From Coliplasma sp045538555 (GTDB taxonomy: Bacteria; Bacillota; Clostridia; Oscillospirales; CAG-382): a DNA stretch of 18,796 bases. The DNA is taken from assembly GCA_045538555.1 (NCBI GenBank), contig JAZSRP010000009.1, forward strand, positions 1-18,796, given 5' to 3'. Position numbers and translations under genes: made by a program. The notes under the pieces are model-generated. The model saw only the letters and a program-made list of their open reading frames with translations. It was not told the DNA's origin and did not search any database. This document shows, in pieces, positions 1 through 7,273 of this stretch. The number at the start of each line of letters is the position of its first letter. The stretch's first letter is position 1.

Positions 1-1
1 G

Positions 2-850
2 GCACTTGTTGAAGCAAACGGTGATTTTGATGAAGCTATCAAATATCTCCGTGAGAAGGGCCTCTCTGTTGCAGCAAAAAAAGCTGACAGAATTGCCGCT
101 GAGGGTATTGTTGACATCCTCACCGACGGTGACATCACCGTTATCATCGAGGTAAATGCCGAGACTGACTTTGTTGCAAAGAACGCAACTTTCAAGGAGT
201 TTGTAAAGGGCATCCTCAGAACTATCGCTTCCAACAAGCCCGCTGACCTTGCAGCTCTCAACTCACTTGCTTTTGACGGCAAGGACGTTACTGTTGAGGC
301 AGAGCTCAAGAACATGATCTTTACCATTGGTGAGAACATGAGCATCCGTCGTTTTGATATCATCAACGGCAAGACCGGTTCCTACATTCACGGCGGCGGA
401 AGCGCAGGTGTTGTTACCGCTTTTGATACCGATTGCGATGTCAACTCCGATACTTTCAAGGAGTACGCAAAGAACGTATGCATGCAGATCGCCGCTATGA
501 GCCCTCTGTACGTTGACAAGGATGCTGTTCCCGCTTCTGTTATCGAAAACGAGAAAGAAATCCTTCTCACACAGATCTCCAACGATGAGAATCTCAAGAA
601 CAAGCCCGACGCCGTCAAAGAAAAGATGGTTGCAGGCAGAATCGGCAAGTACTATGACAACAACTGTCTCACCGAGCAGGCATATGTCAAGGACGAGGAT
701 ATGACTGTTGGCAAGTACACTGAGAACGTTGCCAAGGAGCTTGGCGGATCCATCAAGATCGTAAGCTTTGTGAAATACGAGAGAGGCGAAGGAATCGAGA
801 AAAAAGAAGAAGACTTTGCCGCAGAGATCAGCAAGCTGGTCAACAACTAA
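2..850 (+). CDS. tsf: Elongation factor Ts, 5' end missing
   Basis: This is the nucleotide exchange factor that releases GDP from EF-Tu during translation elongation in the cytoplasm. The reading frame is open from base 2 and gives 282 residues to the TAA at 848-850. The first visible residues (ALVEANGDFDEAI) match the part of EF-Ts that normally follows about two dozen N-terminal residues, so only the start is cut off by the window edge. The EF-Ts signature AETDFVAKN lies at visible residues 53-61. The dimerisation and core domains follow, ending in a typical hydrophilic C-terminus. rpsB usually sits just upstream of tsf, outside this window. The next gene is convergent, and a strong hairpin terminator begins 13 bases after the stop. 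The assignment is secure. Confidence 0.97.
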   Translation, partial: ALVEANGDFDEAIKYLREKGLSVAAKKADRIAAEGIVDILTDGDITVIIEVNAETDFVAKNATFKEFVKGILRTIASNKPADLAALNSLAFDGKDVTVEAELKNMIFTIGENMSIRRFDIINGKTGSYIHGGGSAGVVTAFDTDCDVNSDTFKEYAKNVCMQIAAMSPLYVDKDAVPASVIENEKEILLTQISNDENLKNKPDAVKEKMVAGRIGKYYDNNCLTEQAYVKDEDMTVGKYTENVAKELGGSIKIVSFVKYERGEGIEKKEEDFAAEISKLVNN

Positions 851-862
851 TATCAAAAAATT

Positions 863-891
863 CAACCCCGAGCGATCGGGGTTGTTTTTTT
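863..891 (+). terminator. Intrinsic terminator of tsf, probably bidirectional
   Basis: The stem CAACCCCG/CGGGGTTG (863-870 with 877-884) can add an inner A-T pair, leaving a GCGA tetraloop. Seven T residues follow on the plus strand. On the minus strand the same hairpin is followed by a T-run (complement of 855-860), so it may also end the convergent operon that finishes at 896. Confidence 0.93.
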
Positions 892-895
892 ATTT

Positions 896-2008
896 CTATT
901 TAAAAAACAGAGCGGCTACTTCCCGTGACGTCTGTGTGATAAGCGACGGTGCATTTTTGATACTGTACTCAATATCATAAGGTGCGCGCGAAGTAGAGAA
1001 AGCAGCCGTCACTCCCCTATTGTATAGCTCTGACAGATCGTCTGCCAAAGAGCCGGATATCACTGCAACGGGAACGCCGCAGTCTGCTGCTTTTTTTGCC
1101 ACGACGCTTACCAACTTTCCGTCTGCAGTTTGTGAATCGGTTCGCCCCTCACCGGTAATGATAAGCTGCGAGCTTTTGAGTGCTTTTACAAATTTGGGCG
1201 ACTCCGTCAGTATTTCTGCACCGCTGATGTACCCTGCACCGAGAAAATGCATCAATGCAAACCCCACGCCGCCTGCGGCACCGGCTCCGCAGGTGTCAAC
1301 ATCAAATCCAACGTTTTTTGCAAAAGAAAAAGCATTTTTTTCAAGTATCTGTGTCTCCTGCTCTGTGGCTCCTTTTTGCCTTGAAAACACGGATGCAGCC
1401 CCTTTGCTGCCGCAAAGTGGATTTTTTACGTCACAAGCGGCAACAAAACATACGTTTTTACCAAAACACAGCCCCGCGCTGTCGACCTCAAAAATGCGTC
1501 CCATCGCATCGGGAGAAGGGGGCACACTCCTGCGCTCGTTGTCGAAAAACTTTGCACCAAGAGCGCTCAGCAGCCCCACGCCGCAATCGTTTGTGGCTGA
1601 ACCGCCAAGCCCGACGATAACAGTCTCTGCACCTTTGTTCACCGCACAACGAATCGTCTCTCCGGTACCGAACGTATTGGAAATCATTATATTGCGTTCT
1701 GACTCATTTATCAACCACAGCCCGCTTGCCTGCGCCAGCTCAACCCATGCCGTTTTTCCGTCAAGTGACATCAAAAACGAGGTGGTTATCTCACGAGACA
1801 ACGGATCATGCGCCTTGAGATAAATTCTTTTGCAATCATAAAGATTCTCAACGCATTCCAAAAACCCCTCGCCTCCATCAGAGGCGGAAAAGCATATTGT
1901 TTTTGCGTCTGCACATGCCTTTTTTACACCCTTTTCCATACATGATGCCACTTCACGGGAAGACAGGCACTCTTTGTAAGAATCGGGACAGATCAAAACT
2001 GTTTTCAT
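896..2008 (-). CDS. glxK: Glycerate kinase, GarK/GlxK type
   Basis: The enzyme phosphorylates D-glycerate with ATP; this family usually makes 2-phosphoglycerate, which enters lower glycolysis. The product is 370 residues, close to the usual 375-380. Family motifs are clear: the N-terminal CPDSYKECLSS, then GLGGSATNDCGVGLLSALGA, then CDVKNPLCGSKGA followed by VFSRQKGA, and near the C-terminus ITGEGRTDSQTADGKLVSV. I chose the ATG at 2006-2008 because it is preceded by GGGTGAG at the right distance and opens directly with the conserved MKTVLICPDS; the frame stays open 24 codons further up but through a hairpin. It is the last gene of the minus-strand operon starting at 6251, suggesting that the pathway yields glycerate. 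The stop is TAG at 896-898. Confidence 0.95.
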   Translation of the reverse strand: MKTVLICPDSYKECLSSREVASCMEKGVKKACADAKTICFSASDGGEGFLECVENLYDCKRIYLKAHDPLSREITTSFLMSLDGKTAWVELAQASGLWLINESERNIMISNTFGTGETIRCAVNKGAETVIVGLGGSATNDCGVGLLSALGAKFFDNERRSVPPSPDAMGRIFEVDSAGLCFGKNVCFVAACDVKNPLCGSKGAASVFSRQKGATEQETQILEKNAFSFAKNVGFDVDTCGAGAAGGVGFALMHFLGAGYISGAEILTESPKFVKALKSSQLIITGEGRTDSQTADGKLVSVVAKKAADCGVPVAVISGSLADDLSELYNRGVTAAFSTSRAPYDIEYSIKNAPSLITQTSREVAALFFK

Positions 2009-2023
2009 GTTCTCACCCCAAAA

Positions 2024-2046
2024 CATCCCCGTTAAAAACGGGGATG
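2024..2046 (-). other. Intercistronic hairpin before glycerate kinase
   Basis: A 10-bp perfect stem (2024-2033 with 2037-2046, loop AAA) lies between the isomerase stop and the glycerate kinase ribosome binding site. On the minus strand only four T residues follow it, so it would be a weak attenuator or an RNA-processing/stability element. On the plus strand CTTTTTG follows, but no plus-strand gene needs a terminator here. Confidence 0.6.
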
Positions 2047-2070
2047 CTTTTTGTTTGAAGCTTTTTGATT

Positions 2071-3039
2071 TTATGCCCAAAACATGCTTTTTGGTGACGG
2101 CTCAAAAATCATGGTATCCTTGAGGAACGAGACCGCCTTTTCCAGTCCCTCCTTGCTTGTCATCAAGCTGTCCTCGTGCTCAATGGAAAGAATATCGTCA
2201 TATCCCACCAACCGCAGATTGCTTACAAGATCTTTCCAGTACTGTGCGTCGTTTCCATACCCTACGGTTCTGAATATCCAGGAACGGTGGATCTCATCGC
2301 CGTAATGCTTTGTATCCAAAACTCCGTTGACAGCTGTATTGATAGCATCCACTCTGGTATCCTTTGCGTGAACGTGATATATGGCATCACCCAGGTATCT
2401 GATAGCAGCAGCAGGGTCGATTCCCTGCCATATGAGGTGCGAGGGATCAAAGTTTGCTCCGATTATATCACCAACAGCCGCCCTGAGCTTCATCAACGTC
2501 TCAGGATTGTACACACAAAAACCGGGATGCATCTCAAATGCAATCTTTTTTACACCGTGTGCAGCGCAAAACTCCGCTTCTTTTTTCCAGAAAGGAATGA
2601 GCACCTCATTCCATTGATACTCAAGCACTGTCAAAAAATCCTCAGGCCACGGACAGGTGACCCAGTTTGGATATTTTGAATCGGGACAATCACCGGGACA
2701 TCCGGAAAAACCGATGAGCTTTTCTACGCCAAGCTTTTCTGCCAGCAAAACAGCATCGTGCCAGTCATCCAAAAAGCAATCAGCAATGTCAATATTGGGA
2801 TGGACGGGATTTCCGTGGCAGGCAAGTGCGTTTATGGCAATGCCGTGCTTTTTGAAGGTGGAAACAAAATCAGCCAATTTTGACTCATCTGACAGCAATT
2901 CCTTTGGGTTGCAATGGGCTTTTCCGGGAAATCCGCCGCATCCTATTTCCACATCCTTTATACCCAATGACGAGAGATATCCCAAGGTCTCGTCCAGCGA
3001 TTTATCTCCAAAAAGAACTGTGATAACTCCCAGTTTCAT
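2071..3039 (-). CDS. Sugar phosphate isomerase/epimerase, TIM barrel (xylose-isomerase-like, AP_endonuc_2 family)
   Basis: A 322-residue TIM-barrel enzyme of the family that includes IolE/IolH, D-psicose/tagatose epimerases and hydroxypyruvate isomerase; it probably isomerises or epimerises a sugar or keto-sugar. The strand ends carry the expected metal and substrate residues: FEMHPG (Glu169, His171), NFDPSH (Asp198, His201), YHVHAKD (His222, His224) and SIEHED (Glu287). The ATG at 3037-3039 is supported by GAGGTGAT upstream. It sits 16 nt after the Gfo/Idh/MocA stop, and the two families often work together in inositol and rare-sugar catabolism. The substrate cannot be read from the sequence. 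The neighbouring glycerate kinase would fit a hydroxypyruvate/glycerate route, but that is inference. Confidence 0.9.
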   Translation of the reverse strand: MKLGVITVLFGDKSLDETLGYLSSLGIKDVEIGCGGFPGKAHCNPKELLSDESKLADFVSTFKKHGIAINALACHGNPVHPNIDIADCFLDDWHDAVLLAEKLGVEKLIGFSGCPGDCPDSKYPNWVTCPWPEDFLTVLEYQWNEVLIPFWKKEAEFCAAHGVKKIAFEMHPGFCVYNPETLMKLRAAVGDIIGANFDPSHLIWQGIDPAAAIRYLGDAIYHVHAKDTRVDAINTAVNGVLDTKHYGDEIHRSWIFRTVGYGNDAQYWKDLVSNLRLVGYDDILSIEHEDSLMTSKEGLEKAVSFLKDTMIFEPSPKSMFWA

Positions 3040-3055
3040 ATCATCACCTCACGGT

Positions 3056-4138
3056 TCAGTCAAAATATACAGGTTTTCCTGTTTTTGCAGAGGTGTAAAT
3101 ACCATCAAGAATATTGCTGACAGCATACGCTTGTTCTGCGGTAACAAATGGCTCCTTGTCCTCACGGATGGCCTCTATCCACAAACGTGCTTCTCTCACA
3201 CCCGGTTGTTCGTTTCCTGATCCGGCATAAAAATCCACACCGCCTGCAGAAAGATCGGGCTTGAGCACAAACTGTCTGCCGTGACGGATACCGTTGATAC
3301 GAACTCCGTCAAGCATATCCGCACCGCCATCGGTACCGCAAAGTGTTGTGATCGCCTCACGGGGATCAAGCATATTCAGTGCCCAGCTGGACTCCAGCAC
3401 GATTGTGGCTCCGTTTTCCATCACCACAAATCCAAATGCGCTATCCTCCACCGTCAGTTCTCCGCTCTTCCAGTCACCCCAGGCGTTTCCTGTGGGGAAT
3501 TTTTCGTTGAGCTTGTGATAAACCGTGCCTACACAGAACTTTGGCTTGTAGTTGTCCATGCACCACATGGTGAGATCAAGAGCATGCGTTCCGATATCAA
3601 TGAGGGGACCTCCGCCCTGCTCATACTCGTTCATAAACACCCCCCATGTGGGAACCGCTCTGCGTCTGATGGCTGTTGCTTTTGCATAATAAATTTCACC
3701 AAACGTTCCGCTCTCTGCCTCCTGCTTTACGTACAGGGAGTCAAGGCGATGGCGGTTCTGATATCCGATTGTGAGTTTTTTTCCGGTACGTTTTGCGGCG
3801 TCAACCATCTTTTTTGCCTCAACCGCATTGATTGCCATGGGCTTTTCACACATTACGTGCTTGCCTGCTTCCAATGCATCAACGGTGATGAAGCTGTGAG
3901 ATCTGTTTGGGGTACAAACGTGCACCGCATCAATGGTCTTGTCCTGCAGCAGCTCTTTGTAATCAGTGCAGAACTTTGCATCGGGGGTGCCGTACTCCTT
4001 TGCGGCAAGCTCTGCCCTTTCCTTGATGATGTCGCAAAAATACACCATTTCAACGTCTTTTACGGCTTTTAGTGAAGGAAGATGTTTTCCGTTGGCAATA
4101 CCGCCGCATCCGATGATACCGATTCTGATTTTTTCCAT
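3056..4138 (-). CDS. Gfo/Idh/MocA family NAD(P)-dependent oxidoreductase
   Basis: A 360-residue dehydrogenase of the glucose-fructose/inositol/rhizopine oxidoreductase family, which oxidises or reduces sugar hydroxyls with NAD(P). The N-terminal Rossmann fold shows GIIGCGGIA (residues 7-15), and the family's EKP motif is at 98-100. The catalytic-domain signature GGGPLIDIGTHALD (175-188) carries Asp181 and His185. I chose the ATG at 4136-4138, which lies 8 nt from GAGG; a TTG two codons earlier would be too close to it. It follows the 110-aa gene by 23 nt and precedes an isomerase by 16 nt, so it is co-transcribed. An acid-sugar or inositol-like substrate is plausible. The family is certain, the substrate is not. 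Confidence 0.93.
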   Translation of the reverse strand: MEKIRIGIIGCGGIANGKHLPSLKAVKDVEMVYFCDIIKERAELAAKEYGTPDAKFCTDYKELLQDKTIDAVHVCTPNRSHSFITVDALEAGKHVMCEKPMAINAVEAKKMVDAAKRTGKKLTIGYQNRHRLDSLYVKQEAESGTFGEIYYAKATAIRRRAVPTWGVFMNEYEQGGGPLIDIGTHALDLTMWCMDNYKPKFCVGTVYHKLNEKFPTGNAWGDWKSGELTVEDSAFGFVVMENGATIVLESSWALNMLDPREAITTLCGTDGGADMLDGVRINGIRHGRQFVLKPDLSAGGVDFYAGSGNEQPGVREARLWIEAIREDKEPFVTAEQAYAVSNILDGIYTSAKTGKPVYFD

Positions 4139-4161
4139 TTTCAAAACCTCACGTTTTTATT

Positions 4162-4494
4162 TTAATCTCTGTAATAGGTGTAATATGCAAGAATTGTCCG
4201 TTCTTTTCCGCTGATGAAATCATATCCCGTCAGTGTAGCGCCGTCAAGTGCCATAAATTCCCACGCCTTGAGTTCAGTTGCTTTGCAAGAAAAGAGAGTC
4301 TTGTCGCCGCTGACCACCGAAAACTCGTCCTTGAACAAGCTCAGCACACCGCCTTTTCCAATAACGGTGTCAACGCCGTCTTCACCGCGCTCCAGCACGT
4401 ATTTGAGTCCTCTGCCGTCAAGCTTTTTGCACATATAGAGACGAAACTCAGGGCTGTCAGTGTTCTTGGGTGGTTTGTCTTTTTTGAAAAACAT
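4162..4494 (-). CDS. Conserved-looking hypothetical protein, 110 aa
   Basis: I do not recognise this protein. It has 110 residues, a lysine-rich N-terminus (MFFKKDKPPK) and alternating hydrophobic/polar stretches that suggest mostly beta strands. It has no signal peptide and no membrane segment, and ends with an aromatic tail (AYYTYYRD). It is likely to be real: the ATG at 4492-4494 is preceded by GAGGA, which overlaps the end of the upstream isomerase gene, the stop-to-start gap is only 3 nt, and codon use matches its neighbours. It lies between two sugar-enzyme genes in the operon. A small beta-barrel or PH-like fold is possible from the pattern, but this is a guess from appearance. Confidence 0.75.
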   Translation of the reverse strand: MFFKKDKPPKNTDSPEFRLYMCKKLDGRGLKYVLERGEDGVDTVIGKGGVLSLFKDEFSVVSGDKTLFSCKATELKAWEFMALDGATLTGYDFISGKERTILAYYTYYRD

Positions 4495-4497
4495 AGC

Positions 4498-5283
4498 TTA
4501 TTCCTCAACAAAGGGCATTTTTTTGAAATATTCTATAGTGTATTTGACACCCTTTTCGCCCAAAACGCCCTGCCATGTGGCAGAATGAGGTTCGATGGAA
4601 AGCATTGCATCATATCCGTGCTTTGCGAAAATTGACAGGAGCGATCCCCAATTTATATCATCCAGTCCGGCAGGCGGATCATCAATACGCTCTCCACCCA
4701 CGTTGACAGTGCCCTTGAGATGGATATGATATACTTTGTCTCCGTATTCTTTTGCCTCAAGAAGATAATTTCTTCCCCCGTTTACCGAATGAGAAGGATC
4801 AAACTTGATACCAAGATTGGGAATATGGCCGTGGATCACCTCCCACGCTTTTTTGTCATCAACAAAATTGTGCCAATGGCAGTTATAGGTACATACCTTC
4901 ACGTCATCGCCGGCATAGTCCACCAGCGCCTGAATATAACCGATGGCAGACGTGTAATTGGAGTAAAGCGAAATCTCATCTACGTAGTTGACACCGCAAA
5001 TATACACAGGGCATCCCACTGTACGGCAAAAATCAATGAGAGCAAACTCATCCTTTTGTTCTTTTTGGTTGAAGCTGCCGTCACTGTTGATGCGGGGTCT
5101 TCCCCATCTGCCCACAGCTCCGATACTGACACCGTATTCGTCGCAGGCAGAGAGTATGGACTGAGCGTCAAGGTAATTCACGTCGTCTCCGTTTACGTCA
5201 AACTCTGCATAGGATAGCCCCAAGGAAGCAACGTAGCGAATTCCGGCTGCATCATGAGAGGGCGAGATAATACCAAGCTTCAT
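4498..5283 (-). CDS. Sugar phosphate isomerase/epimerase, TIM barrel, second paralogue
   Basis: A 261-residue member of the same TIM-barrel family as the gene at 2071-3039, but shorter and clearly divergent. Visible active-site residues are FDPSHS (Asp162, His165), YHIHLK (His186, His188) and SIEPH (Glu231). At the strand where the other paralogue has FEMH, this one reads TYNCHWHNF, so the usual Glu metal ligand appears to be replaced by Asn134 or supplied by a nearby residue. The reaction may therefore differ. The start ATG overlaps the stop of the glycosyltransferase gene by 4 nt (ATGA), indicating translational coupling. A sequential role with the other isomerase and the oxidoreductase is inferred from the operon only. 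Confidence 0.88.
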   Translation of the reverse strand: MKLGIISPSHDAAGIRYVASLGLSYAEFDVNGDDVNYLDAQSILSACDEYGVSIGAVGRWGRPRINSDGSFNQKEQKDEFALIDFCRTVGCPVYICGVNYVDEISLYSNYTSAIGYIQALVDYAGDDVKVCTYNCHWHNFVDDKKAWEVIHGHIPNLGIKFDPSHSVNGGRNYLLEAKEYGDKVYHIHLKGTVNVGGERIDDPPAGLDDINWGSLLSIFAKHGYDAMLSIEPHSATWQGVLGEKGVKYTIEYFKKMPFVEE

Positions 5284-6251
5284 TTTTTATCCTCCGTGTC
5301 TTTTTCGGTTTCTGCCACGATATAATCGGGGCGTCTCTTTGTTTCCATATATGTTTTTGAGAGATACTGTCCCAAAACGCCGATACAAAGCAGCTGGATA
5401 CCGCTCACAAACAAAATTATACACACAGTTGATGCCCAGCCGGTAACAGATGATGACGAATCAACAATTTTTCGGATAATGATACCCAAAGCACCTACTA
5501 TAGAAAGGAAGAAGAAGAAAAATCCGCAATAAGAGCTGATACTGAGAGGTGCGGTGGAAAATGCGATTATGCAATCAAGTGAATATCTGAACAGCGAGAA
5601 AAACGACCATTTTGTTTTTCCTGCAACACGCTTGATGTTTTCGTAGCTGATCCACTCTGTCTTGAACCCCACCCATTCAAAGATTCCCTTTGAAAAACGG
5701 TTGTACTCACAGAGAGACAGCACAGCATCCACCATCCTGCGGGACATAAGGCGGTAATCGCGTGCACCTGATACGAATTTGACTTTGGATATCTTGTTGA
5801 CGATCCCATAAAAACAACGGGCAAAAAAACTGCGTACTACCGGCTCGCCTTTTCGGTTGCCCCGTCGGGTGGCAACGGAGTCACAGCCGTTGTTTTTCAT
5901 GATCTCCATCATCTGCGGAAGCAACGAGGGAGGATCCTGAAGATCCGCATCCATTATCACCGCAAAATCACCTGTGGCGGTGCGCATTCCTGCCAGCATT
6001 GCCGCTTCTTTCCCAAAATTTCGAGAAAAGGAAACGTATCTCGCAATACTACAGGAAGATGCATATTCTCTCAAAACCTGAAGAGTAGAATCCTTTGAAC
6101 CGTCATCCACGTATATCTCTTCAAAATCATAATCGATCATCTGCTCACGAACCTTTTTGATCTCCTCAAAGAAAAACGGGAGCGCTTCCGACTCGTTAAA
6201 GCAGGGTACGATAACGCTGATTTTTTGTTTTTTTGAAAGCAATTCATTCAT
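5280..6251 (-). CDS. Membrane glycosyltransferase family 2 (GtrB/polyprenyl-phosphate type)
   Basis: A 323-residue GT2 enzyme of the kind that moves a sugar from a nucleotide donor to undecaprenyl phosphate at the inner face of the membrane. The GT-A domain shows SVIVPCFNES (12-21), VDDGSKDST (48-56), SRNFGKE (76-82) and the metal-binding DADLQDPP (101-108). Two C-terminal membrane helices (about 237-260 and 272-294) are followed by the typical tail YLSKTYMETKRRPDY. The ATG at 6249-6251 has GAGGG eight bases upstream. It is the first gene of the six-gene minus-strand operon and has a near-consensus promoter. Finding a cell-envelope-type transferase leading a sugar-catabolic operon is unusual. 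The donor sugar is unknown. Confidence 0.93.
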   Translation of the reverse strand: MNELLSKKQKISVIVPCFNESEALPFFFEEIKKVREQMIDYDFEEIYVDDGSKDSTLQVLREYASSCSIARYVSFSRNFGKEAAMLAGMRTATGDFAVIMDADLQDPPSLLPQMMEIMKNNGCDSVATRRGNRKGEPVVRSFFARCFYGIVNKISKVKFVSGARDYRLMSRRMVDAVLSLCEYNRFSKGIFEWVGFKTEWISYENIKRVAGKTKWSFFSLFRYSLDCIIAFSTAPLSISSYCGFFFFFLSIVGALGIIIRKIVDSSSSVTGWASTVCIILFVSGIQLLCIGVLGQYLSKTYMETKRRPDYIVAETEKDTEDKK

Positions 6252-6280
6252 ACGATTACCCTCTTATATTTTCTGCTAAA

Positions 6281-6309
6281 ATTTTAACATATTCAGAGAA
6301 AATTGTCAA
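6281..6309 (-). promoter_or_regulatory. Sigma-A promoter of the glycosyltransferase-glycerate kinase operon
   Basis: On the minus strand there is TTGACA (6304-6309), a 17-nt spacer and TAAAAT (6281-6286). This is a near-consensus housekeeping promoter about 30 nt upstream of the first start codon. No other good promoter was seen between the six genes. Confidence 0.88.
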
Positions 6310-6338
6310 CAACACTTGAAAAATCGTAACCATTTTTG

Positions 6339-6368
6339 TTGACTTTGACGATGGCGTTGTGCTATACT
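6339..6368 (+). promoter_or_regulatory. Sigma-A promoter of murQ
   Basis: TTGACT (6339-6344), an 18-nt spacer and TATACT (6363-6368) lie upstream of murQ. The promoter is back to back with the minus-strand operon promoter; the two -35 boxes are 29 nt apart. The predicted start of transcription falls inside the palindrome at 6371-6384. Confidence 0.85.
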
Positions 6369-6370
6369 CA

Positions 6371-6384
6371 ACAAAACGTTTTGT
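6371..6384. promoter_or_regulatory. Perfect 14-bp palindrome, likely operator of murQ
   Basis: ACAAAACGTTTTGT is a perfect inverted repeat with a central CG, placed immediately after the murQ -10 box and covering the expected transcription start. A repressor bound here would block murQ initiation. The AA-n-CG-n-TT core resembles LacI-family operators; RpiR-type MurR regulators are the other known class for murQ genes. The regulator is not encoded in this window. Confidence 0.6.
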
Positions 6385-6396
6385 ATGAGGTATCCC

Positions 6397-7230
6397 ATGG
6401 CTGATTTTTCAAAGCTGACCACAGAGAGTTTTAATGAAAAAACCAAAAACATTGACAAAATGTCTGCCATCGACATTGCGCGCTGCATCAACGATGAGGA
6501 CAAAACTGTTGCTTTTGCAGTGGAAAAGGCACTTGATTGCATTGCAAAAGGAATCGATGCCCTCTGTGACGTGTTAAACGGCGGCGGAAACATATATTAC
6601 TGCGGAGCAGGTACTTCGGGTCGCCTGGGCGTTTTGGATGCGTCTGAATGCGTCCCCACTTTCGGAGTGGGTGCTGACAGAGTCGTGGGTCTGATGGCAG
6701 GCGGATATGAAGCTCTATACGCCTCCCGTGAATTGGCAGAGGATGATTTTGAGAGCATAGTAACACAGATGAAAGAGCACGCTTTTTCAAGCAATGATGC
6801 TCTTGTCGCCATCAGTGCCAGCGGGTCAGCAAACTGCGTCAAGGGTGCTTTGGAATACGCTTATTCTCTGGGGGCAAAAACAATTTGTATTTCATGCAAT
6901 CCCAACAGCGATCTCATACCAATGGCAGAGCTTCCCATTATAGCCGAAGTTGGCGCCGAAGTCATCAACGGCTCAACCAGAATGAAAGCGGGCACTGCGC
7001 AAAAAATGATTCTAAATATGCTTTCTACAGGCGCAATGATCAAATACGGAAGGGTCAGAGGCAATTACATGGCGTTTATGGTACCTTCAAACAAAAAGCT
7101 GGTTGAAAGAGCCATACGCATGATCTGCAACAAAACCGGTTGCACCCGCGAGGTTGCTCTGGCAGAGCTTGAAAAAGCAGACAACGTGATTGCATATGCC
7201 ATAGATGCCATTGAAGCAAAAAACAACTGA
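6397..7230 (+). CDS. murQ: N-acetylmuramic acid 6-phosphate etherase
   Basis: MurQ removes the lactyl ether from MurNAc-6-phosphate to give GlcNAc-6-phosphate and D-lactate during cell-wall sugar recovery in the cytoplasm. The 277-residue product (E. coli MurQ is 298) is a SIS-domain protein with GAGTSGRLG (70-78), LDASE ending at catalytic Glu84, and RELAEDD, where Glu115 probably corresponds to the second catalytic Glu. The family block VINGSTRMKAGTAQKM lies at 189-204. I chose the ATG at 6397 because GAGG is 6 nt upstream. The ATG at 6385 has no ribosome binding site and directly abuts the operator-like palindrome. No MurNAc transporter or kinase is adjacent, so the substrate must come from elsewhere in the genome. 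A bidirectional terminator follows directly. Confidence 0.96.
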   Translation: MADFSKLTTESFNEKTKNIDKMSAIDIARCINDEDKTVAFAVEKALDCIAKGIDALCDVLNGGGNIYYCGAGTSGRLGVLDASECVPTFGVGADRVVGLMAGGYEALYASRELAEDDFESIVTQMKEHAFSSNDALVAISASGSANCVKGALEYAYSLGAKTICISCNPNSDLIPMAELPIIAEVGAEVINGSTRMKAGTAQKMILNMLSTGAMIKYGRVRGNYMAFMVPSNKKLVERAIRMICNKTGCTREVALAELEKADNVIAYAIDAIEAKNN

Positions 7231-7233
7231 AAC

Positions 7234-7259
7234 AAAAAGCACCCAGCCGGGTGCTTTTT
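7234..7259 (+). terminator. Bidirectional terminator between murQ and the VanY-type gene
   Basis: An 11-bp perfect stem (AAAAAGCACCC at 7234-7244 with GGGTGCTTTTT at 7249-7259) encloses the loop AGCC. The A-run and T-run at its base make it work in both directions, for murQ and for the convergent operon ending at 7274. Confidence 0.93.
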
Positions 7260-7273
7260 GATCTTTAATAAGT

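Noticed and set aside
263..865. Long antisense frame over tsf
   Set aside because: It is a mirror of the strongly biased codons of tsf and has no initiation signal.
1020..1823. Long plus-strand frame over glycerate kinase
   Set aside because: It is antisense to a gene with all family motifs, and its product has no recognisable features.
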